In this document: piece by piece, positions 52,810-61,943 of the stretch
Layout: the number at the start of each line of letters is the position of its first letter
Numbering within the stretch: position 1 is the stretch's first letter
Assembly (NCBI GenBank): GCA_040398425.1
Contig: JBBATZ010000010.1
Span: 19,414-83,413, forward strand
Direction of reading: 5' to 3'
Length of the DNA stretch: 64,000 nt
Origin: UBA7672 sp040398425
GTDB taxonomy: Bacteria; Pseudomonadota; Alphaproteobacteria; Caulobacterales; Hyphomonadaceae
Notes under the pieces: model-generated
Database searches by the model: none
Told to the model about the DNA's origin: nothing
Seen by the model: the letters and a program-made list of their open reading frames with translations, nothing else
Translations under genes and position numbers: made by a program

Positions 52810-54600
52810 ATGAACGATCAGGCTGGCTCACTCGGGGCGTTTGAAGTTGGTCAGAACTTCCAGCGGATAAACTTCCTGCTGCAAAGGCTGTTTCTGGCAG
52901 TCTCCCGCCGAGAGGTTCGCAATCCCGGCGTTGAGGGGCCGGGCCAGCCTCTCTTGCTCCGTGCCGCCATGGGTCAGGCACAGAGCTGGATGGCGAACCC
53001 TATGAAGGCGTTCTCGTCGCAGGTCGAGTTCTGGCAGCACACCACCGCCCTTTATGCTGAACTCACCCAGTCCATGCTTTCCGGCGCGCAACGGACGCCG
53101 AAGACGCCCGAGGACGGCGCACCACAGGACGCACGCTTCGCGGACGCGGAATGGGACAAGCACCCTTTCTTTTACTATCTGAAGCGCCAGTACCAGATCA
53201 TGGCCGCCTACCTCGAAACGCTCGCGGACTCGGCGTCCGAAGGGGAAGACGCGAAGCACTCCGAACAGATCCACTTCTTCACGCACCAGCTTGTGGACCT
53301 ATTCTCCCCCGCCAACTTTCTCGCCTCCAACCCCGTCGCCCTGAAGAAGGCGGTCGAGACCAATGGGCGCTCGCTGGTGGAAGGTCTCGAAAATCTCGTG
53401 AAGGACCTCGAGCGCAATGGCGGCGACTTGCTTGTCACGCTCTCCGATCCCGACGCCTTCAAGGTCGGCGAGACGCTCGCAACCACCAAAGGACATGTCG
53501 TTTACGAGACGCCGCTCTTCCAGTTGATCCGCTACGAGCCGGTCACCGAGAAAGTCTTCGCTCGCCCGCTGCTGCTGATCCCGCCCTGGATCAACAAGTT
53601 CTACATTCTCGACTTGCAGCCCAAATCCTCGCTGGTGAAATGGCTCACCGAGCAAGGCATCGCCGTCTACATCGTCAGCTGGAAGAACCCGCGCGAAGAG
53701 CTGCGCGCCTACGGTATGGAAAGCTATGTCACCGAGGGCATCGTGCCCGCCATGCAGAAGGTCAACGCGCTGCACGGCAATGACGGGATCAACGTCGTCG
53801 GCTACTGCATCGGCGGCACGACGCTCGCGCTGACACAGGCCTGGCTTGCCAGGACGAAGCAGGAAAACCCGGCCAAGTCCTGCACCTTCTTCACGGCGCT
53901 GACCGACTTCGAGGATCCGGGCGCCCTCAAGTCCTTCATCGACGAAGGCTTCATCGCTGGCATCATGATAGAGGCCCAACGGAAGGGCTATCTCGACCAG
54001 CGCATCATGGCGCGAACGTTCAGCTATCTGCGCCCCAATGACCTTGTCTACGGGCCCGCCGTGAAAGCCTATCTTCTCGGCGAGTCGCGTCCGAAATTCG
54101 ACCTTCTGTTCTGGAACGAAGACTCGACGCGCCTGCCCGAACGCATGGCGCAGGAATATCTGGCCTATCTTTATCGCGACAACGCCTTTTCAAAGGGTGA
54201 GTTCGACGTCGACGGCGTGATGGTCAGCCTCGACGACATCAAGGTCCCCCACTACGTGGTCGCCTGCGAGAAGGACCACATCGCTCCGTGGACCGCGTCG
54301 TTCAAAGGCCTGTCACGACTGAAAGGCGGCGGCCGTTTCGTGCTTTCACAGTCAGGCCATATCGCCGGCATCGTGAATCCACCCGCCAAGAACAAGTATG
54401 GCTACTGGGTCAGCGATGCTGACCCCGGCACGGATCTCGACGCCTGGCGCGCCGGCACGGAAGCGCATGACGGCTCCTGGTGGCCGGATTGGGTGAACTG
54501 GCTTTCCAAGCGCTCCGGCAAGAAGATCGATGCCGCCGCCAGCTTCCCGGAAAGTACACCGCGCCTCGAGCCAGCGCCCGGCCGCTTCGTACGCGAGTAG
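52810..54600 (+). CDS. phaC: Class I polyhydroxyalkanoate synthase
   Basis: 596 residues from ATG 52810, the usual class I length. The N-terminal PhaC domain is followed by the alpha/beta catalytic core with the lipase-like box GYCIGG (Cys333), WNEDSTRLP (Asp) and SGHIAGIVNPP (His). It polymerises (R)-3-hydroxybutyryl-CoA on granules. The frame reaches back to 52603, but those residues have no match to the family. A 3-nt spacer leads to the SEDS-like gene. Confidence 0.95.
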   Translation: MNDQAGSLGAFEVGQNFQRINFLLQRLFLAVSRREVRNPGVEGPGQPLLLRAAMGQAQSWMANPMKAFSSQVEFWQHTTALYAELTQSMLSGAQRTPKTPEDGAPQDARFADAEWDKHPFFYYLKRQYQIMAAYLETLADSASEGEDAKHSEQIHFFTHQLVDLFSPANFLASNPVALKKAVETNGRSLVEGLENLVKDLERNGGDLLVTLSDPDAFKVGETLATTKGHVVYETPLFQLIRYEPVTEKVFARPLLLIPPWINKFYILDLQPKSSLVKWLTEQGIAVYIVSWKNPREELRAYGMESYVTEGIVPAMQKVNALHGNDGINVVGYCIGGTTLALTQAWLARTKQENPAKSCTFFTALTDFEDPGALKSFIDEGFIAGIMIEAQRKGYLDQRIMARTFSYLRPNDLVYGPAVKAYLLGESRPKFDLLFWNEDSTRLPERMAQEYLAYLYRDNAFSKGEFDVDGVMVSLDDIKVPHYVVACEKDHIAPWTASFKGLSRLKGGGRFVLSQSGHIAGIVNPPAKNKYGYWVSDADPGTDLDAWRAGTEAHDGSWWPDWVNWLSKRSGKKIDAAASFPESTPRLEPAPGRFVRE

Positions 54601-54603
54601 AGT

Positions 54604-55452
54604 TTGCGCTCGCACACAGAAAGCCCGGTCTGGGGCGCCGTCTTCGCGTTCGGCATCGCATCCCTGCTGACCATAGCTCTCGGCGCCGTCGTCATGGCGA
54701 ATGCCGACATTCCGCTCAGCATCTGGATCCGCAATCCGATCGCCTGGCTCCTCGCCGGCGCCGTGGCCCTTTTCCTAGCCTCACGCGGCTGGCTCGGCGC
54801 GTGGCTGGCGCCCGCTGCGGCGATCATCATCGCGCTCAGCCTGATCGGCACGGATCAGCAAGGCGTTCACCGCTGGCTCGATCTCGGCGCCATCCAGTTC
54901 AACACCGCGGCCCTCGTCCTCCCCGCTGCAATCGCAGCGTTCATCAGAACGCCAGCTGTCGTCGCCATTCCCGCTTTCGCAATTGTTGCAGGCCTGCTCG
55001 CCTGGCAGCCCGACATCTCCCAACTCGCCGCCTTCGCCCTCGCCGCGATTCTGCTCTGCACTGCCCGTTTCGGCTGGAAAGGCGCAGCCCTCGCGTTCCT
55101 TCTCTCCGCAGCCGCAATTGCCATCTGCCTCTCGCGCCCCGACCCGCTCGCCCCGGTCCCCCATGTCGAAGGCATATTCACTCTCGCTTGGAGCCAGTCG
55201 CCAGCGCTCGCCATCGCCATGGCCGTCAGCATGGCGCTCGCCGCGCTTAGCCTAATACTGCTGCGAAACTCCGCGCCGGCGGCCATACCCCTGACCGCCT
55301 ACTTCGCGACGACGTCGCTCGCGGTCTTGCTGGGCACCTATCCCGTCCCCCTCGCCGGCTACGGCCTGAGCTTTGTCATCGGCTGGTGGTTCGGCATTGC
55401 GGTGATTGCCGCTCCGAGCTTGCGCCAAGCCAATTCCCTAACGTCAGCCTAA
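54604..55452 (+). CDS. Short SEDS (FtsW/RodA)-like membrane protein
   Basis: 282 residues, about eight hydrophobic segments. Landmarks run in SEDS order: GVHRWLDLGAIQFN (FtsW GARRWIxLGxxxxQ), QPDISQLAAFAL (FtsW QPDLGTALVLL), HVEGIF in place of the catalytic-loop HTDFIF, and PVPLAGYGLSFVIGW for the PLPFVSYGGSS-type end. FtsW and RodA polymerise peptidoglycan but are about 370-400 residues; this one lacks about 100 and has Glu-Gly where the essential Asp would fall. Function is therefore uncertain. TTG start, three nt after phaC, so cotranscribed. Confidence 0.6.
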   Translation: MRSHTESPVWGAVFAFGIASLLTIALGAVVMANADIPLSIWIRNPIAWLLAGAVALFLASRGWLGAWLAPAAAIIIALSLIGTDQQGVHRWLDLGAIQFNTAALVLPAAIAAFIRTPAVVAIPAFAIVAGLLAWQPDISQLAAFALAAILLCTARFGWKGAALAFLLSAAAIAICLSRPDPLAPVPHVEGIFTLAWSQSPALAIAMAVSMALAALSLILLRNSAPAAIPLTAYFATTSLAVLLGTYPVPLAGYGLSFVIGWWFGIAVIAAPSLRQANSLTSA

Positions 55453-55508
55453 CTCCAGCTTCGCGCGTGCAAAATTTCTTTCGCACCTGCGGCACAATTA
55501 GTCTTGCC

Positions 55509-55522
55509 TTTGCCGCAGCGCG
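55509..55522. promoter_or_regulatory. Candidate PhaR operator upstream of the phasin
   Basis: TTTGCCGCAGCGCG; overlaps TGCCGC-AGC-GCGGCA, a 6-bp inverted repeat (55511-55525). Matches the site before phaC (52660-52673). Confidence 0.4.
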
Positions 55523-55568
55523 GCATTAGTTGGTTGTCAACGATACGGACGCCCCTAAGGAGCCCCCC

Positions 55569-55997
55569 ATGAACACGATGACCGACATGTTCGACTTCAA
55601 CAAGAACATGGAACAATTCTCGAAATTCATGCCCGATTTCGCCAACGCAGCGCCGATGAAGGCCTTCACCGACATGTCCGCGAAGTATCGCGCCGTGGCG
55701 ATCGAAGCCCTCAACAAGAACGTCGAGCTGACGACCGCCTGGATGACGGACGCCGCCAGCCAGGCGACGACCCTGATGACCCCGGAAGCCCAGCCGACCG
55801 CCTACGCCAAGAAAGCCGGCGAACTGGCCCAGGCCGCCATGCAGGACATCCCCGCCCGCCTGATGGCCTACGCTGAAGTTGCGAAAAAAGCCCAGACCGA
55901 ACTGCTGGACAGCGTCGTCGCCATCACGCCGAAAGTTGTCGAAGAAGCCACGGCGCAAGCCAAGGCCGCCGTCAAAAACGCCAAGAAAGCCGCCTAA
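55569..55997 (+). CDS. Phasin family granule protein
   Basis: 142 residues, helical and Ala-rich, with amphipathic segments (FNKNMEQFSKFMPDF, AKKAGELAQAAMQ) and an Ala/Lys tail ending KNAKKAA. It coats PHB granules and limits their size. AAGGAG lies seven bases upstream of ATG 55569; the frame start at 55530 is not preferred. A terminator (56029-56069) follows. Confidence 0.9.
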   Translation: MNTMTDMFDFNKNMEQFSKFMPDFANAAPMKAFTDMSAKYRAVAIEALNKNVELTTAWMTDAASQATTLMTPEAQPTAYAKKAGELAQAAMQDIPARLMAYAEVAKKAQTELLDSVVAITPKVVEEATAQAKAAVKNAKKAA

Positions 55998-56028
55998 GCT
56001 TTCTTCGCCGACGGTCTGACCGAACAAA

Positions 56029-56069
56029 GGGCGCGTGAGTCGGGAAACCACTCCGCGCCCGTTTTGTTT
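56029..56069 (+). terminator. Terminator after the phasin gene
   Basis: GGGCGCG plus GAGT pairs with ACTC plus CGCGCCC, with one bulged T, followed by GTTTTGTTT. It ends the phasin transcript. Confidence 0.8.
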
Positions 56070-56094
56070 GTAGTGTGCGTGGAGCCCGATACGC

Positions 56095-56245
56095 CCGACT
56101 TGCAGTTAACGCTGCATCCAGCCCTCGCGAGCCCCACCTGCGCATGCGTAACTGGTAGCGGCCGAATCAAGTGGTCATCGGCCGTGTAGAGTTAGACCTG
56201 TAGAGTACGGGAAAGGCGCGCTTCATCGAAGCGCGTCTTTTTCTT
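56095..56245 (+). ncRNA. Candidate small RNA ending at an orphan terminator
   Basis: Between the phasin terminator and the aldolase gene lies no coding frame, yet a strong terminator (56215-56245) closes the plus strand. A palindrome TGCAG-TTAACG-CTGCA lies at 56101-56116. A small RNA or leader would explain the terminator. No clear promoter was seen and the 5' end is a guess. Confidence 0.22.
56215..56245 (+). terminator. Strong terminator without an upstream gene
   Basis: Nine-bp stem GGCGCGCTT/AAGCGCGTC (one G-U pair) with five-base loop, then TTTTTCTT. It lies about 73 nt before the aldolase ATG. Confidence 0.75.
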
Positions 56246-56317
56246 GTCGGCCCTCTGCATTGCGCAGCCACCTTGCTCGCACTGCGAAATTCCGCTCCAC
56301 ATGGAGCGGAGGGCCAC

Positions 56318-57334
56318 ATGAATTTTTCGTCCGATACCGCCGCGCCAGCACACCCTGCGATCCTGGAGGCAATGCTCTCGGCATCCAAAGGGCCCTCCCC
56401 CAGCTATGGCTCGGACCTATGGACCGCCTCCGCGCAGAAAGCCCTGAGCGAGGTATTCGAGACCGATCTCGATATCTGGCTCGTCTCGTCCGGCACGGCG
56501 GCCAACGCCCTCGCCCTCGCTACGCTCTGCCCACCTCACGGCGCGGTGCTCTGTCACAACGAGGCGCACATTGAGCGTGACGAGCGCGGGGCCCCTGAAT
56601 TTTTCACCGGCGGCGCCAAGCTGTCACTTCTGCCCGGCGCTCACGCCCGCATCGACATGGCAGCGCTGCGCGAGAAGATCGCTGCAAACCGGCACGCCTT
56701 CATGCACGAGACGCCGGCCCATGTTCTGTCGCTTTCCAACCTTACCGAGAGCGGCGCCGCCTATCGCCCGTTCGAGATTGCCGAGCGCGCCGCCCTCGCC
56801 CGCGAAGCCGGACTTGCCGTTCATCTCGATGGCGCACGTCTCGCCAACGCACTTGTTTCCACCGGCGCATCACCCGCGGAGATGACGTGGCGTTCAGGCG
56901 TCGATGTCCTTTGCCTGGGTGCAACCAAGAACGGCGCTGTCGGATGCGAAGCGATTATCCTGTTCGGCGCGGCCCGCCACCGACTGCACGATCTGATGGT
57001 GCGTGCCAAGCGCGCCGGTCACATGCCGCCGAAGATGCGTTTCCTGGCCGCACAGATGTCGGCCTACCTGAAAGACGGACTTTGGCTGCAACTCGCACGG
57101 CGCGCCAACACTTCGGCAACCAGTCTTGCGACGACATTAACCCGCGCGGGCGCCGAACTCGCGCATCCCGTCGACGGTAATGAAGTTTTCGCCAACCTAC
57201 CCGAGGGCATGGCCGACAGGCTTTCCGCCGCGGGCGCCACATTCTATCCGTGGACTGACGGATCGCACCGCTTCGTCTGCTCATGGGCGACCGAACCATC
57301 CGAGATAGACGCCTTCGCCGCCTATCTCGCCTGA
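56318..57334 (+). CDS. Threonine aldolase family PLP enzyme
   Basis: 338 residues, fold-type I PLP enzyme that splits L-threonine or allo-threonine to glycine and acetaldehyde. NFSSDTAAPAHPAI at the start, VSSGTAANALAL, CHNEAHIERDE, LDGARLANAL and the Schiff-base Lys in GATKNG. CGGAGGG precedes ATG 56318, which removes the longer frame start at 56273. Preceded by the terminator at 56215-56245, so it needs its own promoter or read-through. Confidence 0.9.
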   Translation: MNFSSDTAAPAHPAILEAMLSASKGPSPSYGSDLWTASAQKALSEVFETDLDIWLVSSGTAANALALATLCPPHGAVLCHNEAHIERDERGAPEFFTGGAKLSLLPGAHARIDMAALREKIAANRHAFMHETPAHVLSLSNLTESGAAYRPFEIAERAALAREAGLAVHLDGARLANALVSTGASPAEMTWRSGVDVLCLGATKNGAVGCEAIILFGAARHRLHDLMVRAKRAGHMPPKMRFLAAQMSAYLKDGLWLQLARRANTSATSLATTLTRAGAELAHPVDGNEVFANLPEGMADRLSAAGATFYPWTDGSHRFVCSWATEPSEIDAFAAYLA

Positions 57335-57455
57335 CTTCGTCAGTCCTGTATCAGGATCGATAAAATTGCGTCGATCCGTTTACCGGAAATCGACCCTGTT
57401 CTGCCAATGTGCGCAGACAGAAGGGGCGCCAGGTGGGGTTGGCGGCTACAATCCG

Positions 57456-59759
57456 ATGAACTTCACAGACATCCGGACGATCTTCCTTGGCGAGGTGGAT
57501 ATCCCCGCCAACCAGCGCGAAGCCATAAGCGCCGCACGTCGCAGGACATTCCATTCGCTCGCCCCCTTGGCGGCGATCCATTCGCTGCTGAACGCCGTCG
57601 TCCTGACCTTCGCATTCTGGAACAACCCGGCGATGCCGCTGGTGTTTGTATGGTGCTACACCAGCGCCGTTCTGATTTTTCTGCGGCTCCGCAACAGGGG
57701 GACGGCTGAAAATCAGGTGGATGCCAAGACCGCCGACAACCGCCTTGTCTGCTACACGCTTTTCTCCGGCGCGGCATGGGGCCTGATCATCGCCATGCTG
57801 ATCGCTTCGAGCGGTCCCGAGCATGACCTCCTGCTCGGCCTCTTTACCGCCGCCATCCTCTGCGTCGGCGCACTCCTTCATTCCAGCTTTCCGCTTGCAT
57901 CGCTCGGCTATTCTCTCCTTGTCGGCGCCGGCGCCTGCCTCGGTATGGTGGTCGGCGATCATGATTGGTCGATCAATGCGATACTTATGATCGCGGCGTC
58001 CGTCATGGCGCTCCAGCGCTTCGCCGCGACGAGCAATGCAACCGAGATCAAGCGACAGCTCGCCAACGCCGCCACGCAAGCAGCAACGGAAGCAATGAGC
58101 CTTCTGCTGCGCGATTTCGAGGCCCACTCCGCTGACTGGCTCTGGCGCGTAGGCTTGGACGGACGCCTCTCGCAACCCTCACAGCGGTTCATTGATGCAA
58201 CTGGGCTTCCGGTGGAAATCCTCGAGGGCGGTAACCTGCTCGCCCTGTTCGCGCCTGAATCCGCCCACCAGTTAGACAGGCTGCTGAGTCAGCGCAAACC
58301 CTTCCACGACGAAGTCCTGCGCGTCGCAATTGGCGATCGCGACGCCTGGTGGTCGCTCAGCGGCCAGCCGACTTCCGATGGCGGCTGGCGCGGCGTCTGC
58401 TCTGACATCACGCGCTCACGCGACGCCGAAGCACGGATCGCCTACGTCACCGAATTCGACGGCCTCACCGACCTCCCCAACCGCGCCATGCTGGTGCGTC
58501 AGCTCGAGATCGCGCAGACAGACGCGGAATCCGGCGGCGATGGGTTTGCGCTGTTCGTGGTCGACCTCGACAATTTCAAGGCCGTCAACGATACGCAGGG
58601 CCACCCAGCGGGCGACGCCTATCTGAAGGTGGTGGCCGAACGCCTGCGCGACAGCATGGGTCCAGACGCCTTCCTCGCCCGCCTCGGCGGCGATGAATTC
58701 GCCATTCTCAAGAACGATGTGATCGCGGATGAGGCTATCGACCTCGCCGACCTGATCGTCGATGCACTGCTCGCACCCGTGCATCTCAACGGCAAGGAGA
58801 TCCTCGCCGGCGGCAGCGTCGGCGTGGCGATCGCGCCCGAAAACGGCACCGATCCGGCCGACCTCATGAGGAATGCCGAGCTCGCCCTCTATCGCGCCAA
58901 GGCGCAGGGCCGCGGTTGCGCGCGCTTCTTCGAACCGGGCATGCAGGAAGACGCCCGCGTTCGCGCCGACCTCGAGACCGACCTGCGCGCCGCCCTTGCG
59001 AACGAAGCGATGGACGTCTACTTCCAGCCGCTCGTGAACACGCGCACGCACAAGGTGTCCGGCTACGAGACGCTGCTGCGCTGGAACCGCCCCGGCCACG
59101 GTCTCGTCTCGCCTGCCCTGTTCATCTCCTGCGCCGAGGAAACTGGTATCATCGTGCCCCTCGGCGAGTGGGTGATCCGTCGGGCGATCGCGGAAGCGGC
59201 CCAGTGGAAAGACGACGTCGCGGTCGCGATCAACCTGTCGCCCGCTCAGATGAAGAACCCATCGCTACTGGCGACGATCGTCGGCGCTCTCGCCGCCTCG
59301 CAGCTCGATCCCAGCCGTCTCGAGATCGAGATCGTCGAGAGCGTGCTGATGGACGAGACAGAGCACAACATCCGCACGCTTCACGCCTTGCGTGAGCTGG
59401 GCGTCAAAATCGCGCTCGACGATTTTGGCACGGGATACTCATCACTCGGCTACCTGCGCGCCTTCCCGTTCGACAAGATCAAGATCGACCAGCGCTTCGT
59501 GCGCGACATCGACAGTTCGCACGAGAACAAGGCTATCGTTCGCGCTGTTATCTCGCTTGCCCGCGATCTTGGCATGCGCGTGACGGCCGAAGGCGTCGAG
59601 AACGAAGAGCAGGCCGCAATCCTCGCTAGCCTTGGCTGCACAGAGGTTCAGGGCTTCCTCTACAGCCGGCCCATGCCGGCCTCTGAAGTCGATAAAAAGG
59701 ACGTCGTCGCCCACGCGCCTGCCAGAGTGCACCCGCTTCGCAGCCGCGCCTCCGCCTGA
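57456..59759 (+). CDS. Membrane GGDEF-EAL protein
   Basis: 767 residues from ATG 57456. An N-terminal membrane region with five or six helices (about 25-180) is followed by a PAS-like domain (about 220-320). The GGDEF domain is intact (RLGGDEFAI near 410), and the phosphodiesterase domain has ETL instead of EAL (YETLLRW near 535) but keeps NLSPAQM, EIVES, DDFGTGYSSL, KIDQ and the late EGVEN. So both cyclic-di-GMP synthesis and breakdown may be possible. The frame begins at 57366, but 57456 gives a clean start. No binding partner is adjacent. Confidence 0.92.
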   Translation: MNFTDIRTIFLGEVDIPANQREAISAARRRTFHSLAPLAAIHSLLNAVVLTFAFWNNPAMPLVFVWCYTSAVLIFLRLRNRGTAENQVDAKTADNRLVCYTLFSGAAWGLIIAMLIASSGPEHDLLLGLFTAAILCVGALLHSSFPLASLGYSLLVGAGACLGMVVGDHDWSINAILMIAASVMALQRFAATSNATEIKRQLANAATQAATEAMSLLLRDFEAHSADWLWRVGLDGRLSQPSQRFIDATGLPVEILEGGNLLALFAPESAHQLDRLLSQRKPFHDEVLRVAIGDRDAWWSLSGQPTSDGGWRGVCSDITRSRDAEARIAYVTEFDGLTDLPNRAMLVRQLEIAQTDAESGGDGFALFVVDLDNFKAVNDTQGHPAGDAYLKVVAERLRDSMGPDAFLARLGGDEFAILKNDVIADEAIDLADLIVDALLAPVHLNGKEILAGGSVGVAIAPENGTDPADLMRNAELALYRAKAQGRGCARFFEPGMQEDARVRADLETDLRAALANEAMDVYFQPLVNTRTHKVSGYETLLRWNRPGHGLVSPALFISCAEETGIIVPLGEWVIRRAIAEAAQWKDDVAVAINLSPAQMKNPSLLATIVGALAASQLDPSRLEIEIVESVLMDETEHNIRTLHALRELGVKIALDDFGTGYSSLGYLRAFPFDKIKIDQRFVRDIDSSHENKAIVRAVISLARDLGMRVTAEGVENEEQAAILASLGCTEVQGFLYSRPMPASEVDKKDVVAHAPARVHPLRSRASA

Positions 59760-60031
59760 CGCGCGTCGAAGCGGGGCTGGAGACTTTTCGCACCCCACTT
59801 GATTCGTTCGCTTTGCAACGATTGGTCTGTTCCCAATAAGATTTCTGGGACTTTGGGGGCCATCCTGTTTGGCGGTGATTGGGACGTTGCCGCTTTGCGG
59901 CAGCGATCGGGGAACACTTGCGTCCGTGATCGCGATGACCTGTTCAGGCACCGGCTCGCAGAGGCTCGCGCCTTCGGCGACGCAAGCGAGCAACTTTCGT
60001 GCAACGCCCAGAACTCAGTGCACGCTGGGGG

Positions 60032-60283
60032 GTGAACGCCAAGAAGCGCATCATCGGGCTCCTGCGGTTTGCCGGCTACGCGACCTGGCTTTACTTCGCC
60101 ACCTCATCCGCAATCAACGCAATGGCCATCGCAATCGCTTTCGGCTTCATCATCATGATGAGCTTCGCCTCGGATCGCCCGCTCCAGATGCCCGCCCTCC
60201 CACCCGATTGTGTCGTTCAACTTGAGTTCCCCTTCCCACCCACTGGGGATGCGGCAACGCGCCAACTCGCGGGCCGGCGATGA
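60032..60283 (+). CDS. Possible small membrane protein
   Basis: About 83 residues starting at a GTG preceded by GGGG. A hydrophobic region (LLRFAGYATWLYFATSSAINAMAIAIAFGFIIM) forms one or two helices, followed by a Pro-rich tail. No family recognised; may be chance. The preceding 270 bp from the GGDEF-EAL stop hold no other feature. Confidence 0.35.
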   Translation: MNAKKRIIGLLRFAGYATWLYFATSSAINAMAIAIAFGFIIMMSFASDRPLQMPALPPDCVVQLEFPFPPTGDAATRQLAGRR

Positions 60284-60302
60284 CCCGATCAGATTTGGGG
60301 TC

Positions 60303-60530
60303 ATGGAATGGTCGATCACACTCGGCGTCATTGCGCTGTTCGGCGGGCTGATGGCCTTCGCTGGCTGGAAATCGGGCCAGCCGCGCAAGGACAGCCTGAA
60401 GCCGCTCTGGATTTCCTGGACGAGCGTTACGGTGCTGGCGATGATCGTAGTGGTGTTTGCCACCATCCATGCCTTGAACCTGCTGGGTGTGCACACAGGG
60501 TCGCGCACGCTCGGCAAGTACGGCTCCTGA
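60303..60530 (+). CDS. Small membrane protein, two helices
   Basis: 75 residues from ATG 60303, with two helices (ITLGVIALFGGLMAFAGW and VTVLAMIVVVFATIHALNLLGV) and a short polar end (HTGSRTLGKYGS). No known family recognised; similar arrangement to small uncharacterised membrane proteins of alphaproteobacteria. Confidence 0.5.
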   Translation: MEWSITLGVIALFGGLMAFAGWKSGQPRKDSLKPLWISWTSVTVLAMIVVVFATIHALNLLGVHTGSRTLGKYGS

Positions 60531-60631
60531 TCCTCGGCTGGCTCTCCCGCCAATCTGCCGCCGCTTGACCCCTTCGCCCCCCCGCTTTAGCCCTGTCGTC
60601 GCAACAGGACATGCCGATCCGGGAGTTACCG

Positions 60632-61825
60632 ATGGCCAACCTTGAGACTTTCCGTGCCGAGACCCGCGCCTGGCTCGAAGCGAACTGCCCGGCCTCCATG
60701 CGCACGCCAACGGTCGAGGAAGAAGTTGTCTGGGGCGGCCGCGGCCAGAAATTCGTCAATCCGGAGTCGAAAGTCTGGCTCGACCGCATGGTCGCCAAGG
60801 GCTGGACCGCCCCAAGCTGGCCGAACGAATACGGCGGCGGCGGGCTCTCCAAGGCTGAAGCCATCGTGCTCGACCAGGAGATGAAGCGCATCAATGCGCG
60901 CGCACCATTGTCCTCGTTCGGAATCTGGATGCTCGGGCCGGTGCTTCTCGAATACGCCAATGAGGAACAGAAGCGTCGCTTCCTGCCGGACATCGTCGCT
61001 GGCAAGACGCGCTGGTGCCAGGGCTATTCCGAACCGGGCGCCGGCTCCGACCTCGCCGCCCTGCAGACAAAGTGCGAGGACAAGGGCGATCACTGGCTGA
61101 TCAACGGATCGAAAATCTGGACGTCTTACGCCAATCACGCTGACTGGATCTTCTGTCTCGTCCGCACCGACTTCACCAAGAAGCATGAAGGCATCTCCTT
61201 CGTGCTGTTCGATATGACGTCACCGGGCGTCGAGACGCGGCCGATCCTGCTGATCTCTGGCTCGTCGCCCTTCTGCGAAACCTTCTTCACAGATGTGAAG
61301 GTTCCGAAGGAGCAACTCGTCGGCACGCCGGGCAAGGGCTGGGACATCGCCAAGCGCCTGCTGCAGTACGAACGCCAGAACATCTCCGCGACCGGTTTCG
61401 GCGCGGATCGCAATTCCGGTCCGACGCTGGCCGACATCGCCAAGAAATACGTCGGCACGCAGGATGGCATCATGGCTGACGGGGACCTGAGGGCGCGCGT
61501 CACCAAACAGATGATGTATGAACAGGCTTTCATGCTCACGATCCAGCGCAACACCGAACTGGCGAAAGCCGGCGCGGACGTTGGGCCGGCGACGTCGATC
61601 ATCAAGTATGCCGCAGCGAAAATGAATCAGACCAAGACCGAGCTTCAGGTCGAAGCCATGGGTTATCAGGGTCTTGGCTGGGAAGGCGAAGGCTTCAAGC
61701 CGGGCGAGATCATGTCGACGCGATCAATGCTGCGCGCCAAAGGCAACTCGATCGAAGGCGGCACATCCGAAGTGAACCTGAATGTCGTTGCGAAACGCGT
61801 TCTTGGACTCCGCGACCACCAATGA
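60632..61825 (+). CDS. Acyl-CoA dehydrogenase
   Basis: 397 residues from ATG 60632. Flavin-binding loop segments WCQGYSEPGAGSDLAALQT and INGSKIWTSYANHADWIF, then the C-terminal helical domain ending GNSIEGGTSEVNLNVVAKRVLGL. It introduces the alpha,beta double bond in an acyl-CoA using FAD. Substrate length unknown. GGGAG lies upstream. Overlaps no neighbour; the TIR gene starts 118 bp later. Confidence 0.93.
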   Translation: MANLETFRAETRAWLEANCPASMRTPTVEEEVVWGGRGQKFVNPESKVWLDRMVAKGWTAPSWPNEYGGGGLSKAEAIVLDQEMKRINARAPLSSFGIWMLGPVLLEYANEEQKRRFLPDIVAGKTRWCQGYSEPGAGSDLAALQTKCEDKGDHWLINGSKIWTSYANHADWIFCLVRTDFTKKHEGISFVLFDMTSPGVETRPILLISGSSPFCETFFTDVKVPKEQLVGTPGKGWDIAKRLLQYERQNISATGFGADRNSGPTLADIAKKYVGTQDGIMADGDLRARVTKQMMYEQAFMLTIQRNTELAKAGADVGPATSIIKYAAAKMNQTKTELQVEAMGYQGLGWEGEGFKPGEIMSTRSMLRAKGNSIEGGTSEVNLNVVAKRVLGLRDHQ

Positions 61826-61943
61826 GGCAGCGGGTGGCACAACACTCCCGTGTGGGGTGAATTTCGCGCTCTCCCAATCGACATCGCTTCTAAGCGAGAA
61901 ATCGCGTGCTAGGGTCGTGGAACTTTCTCCAGGCGCCCCATCA

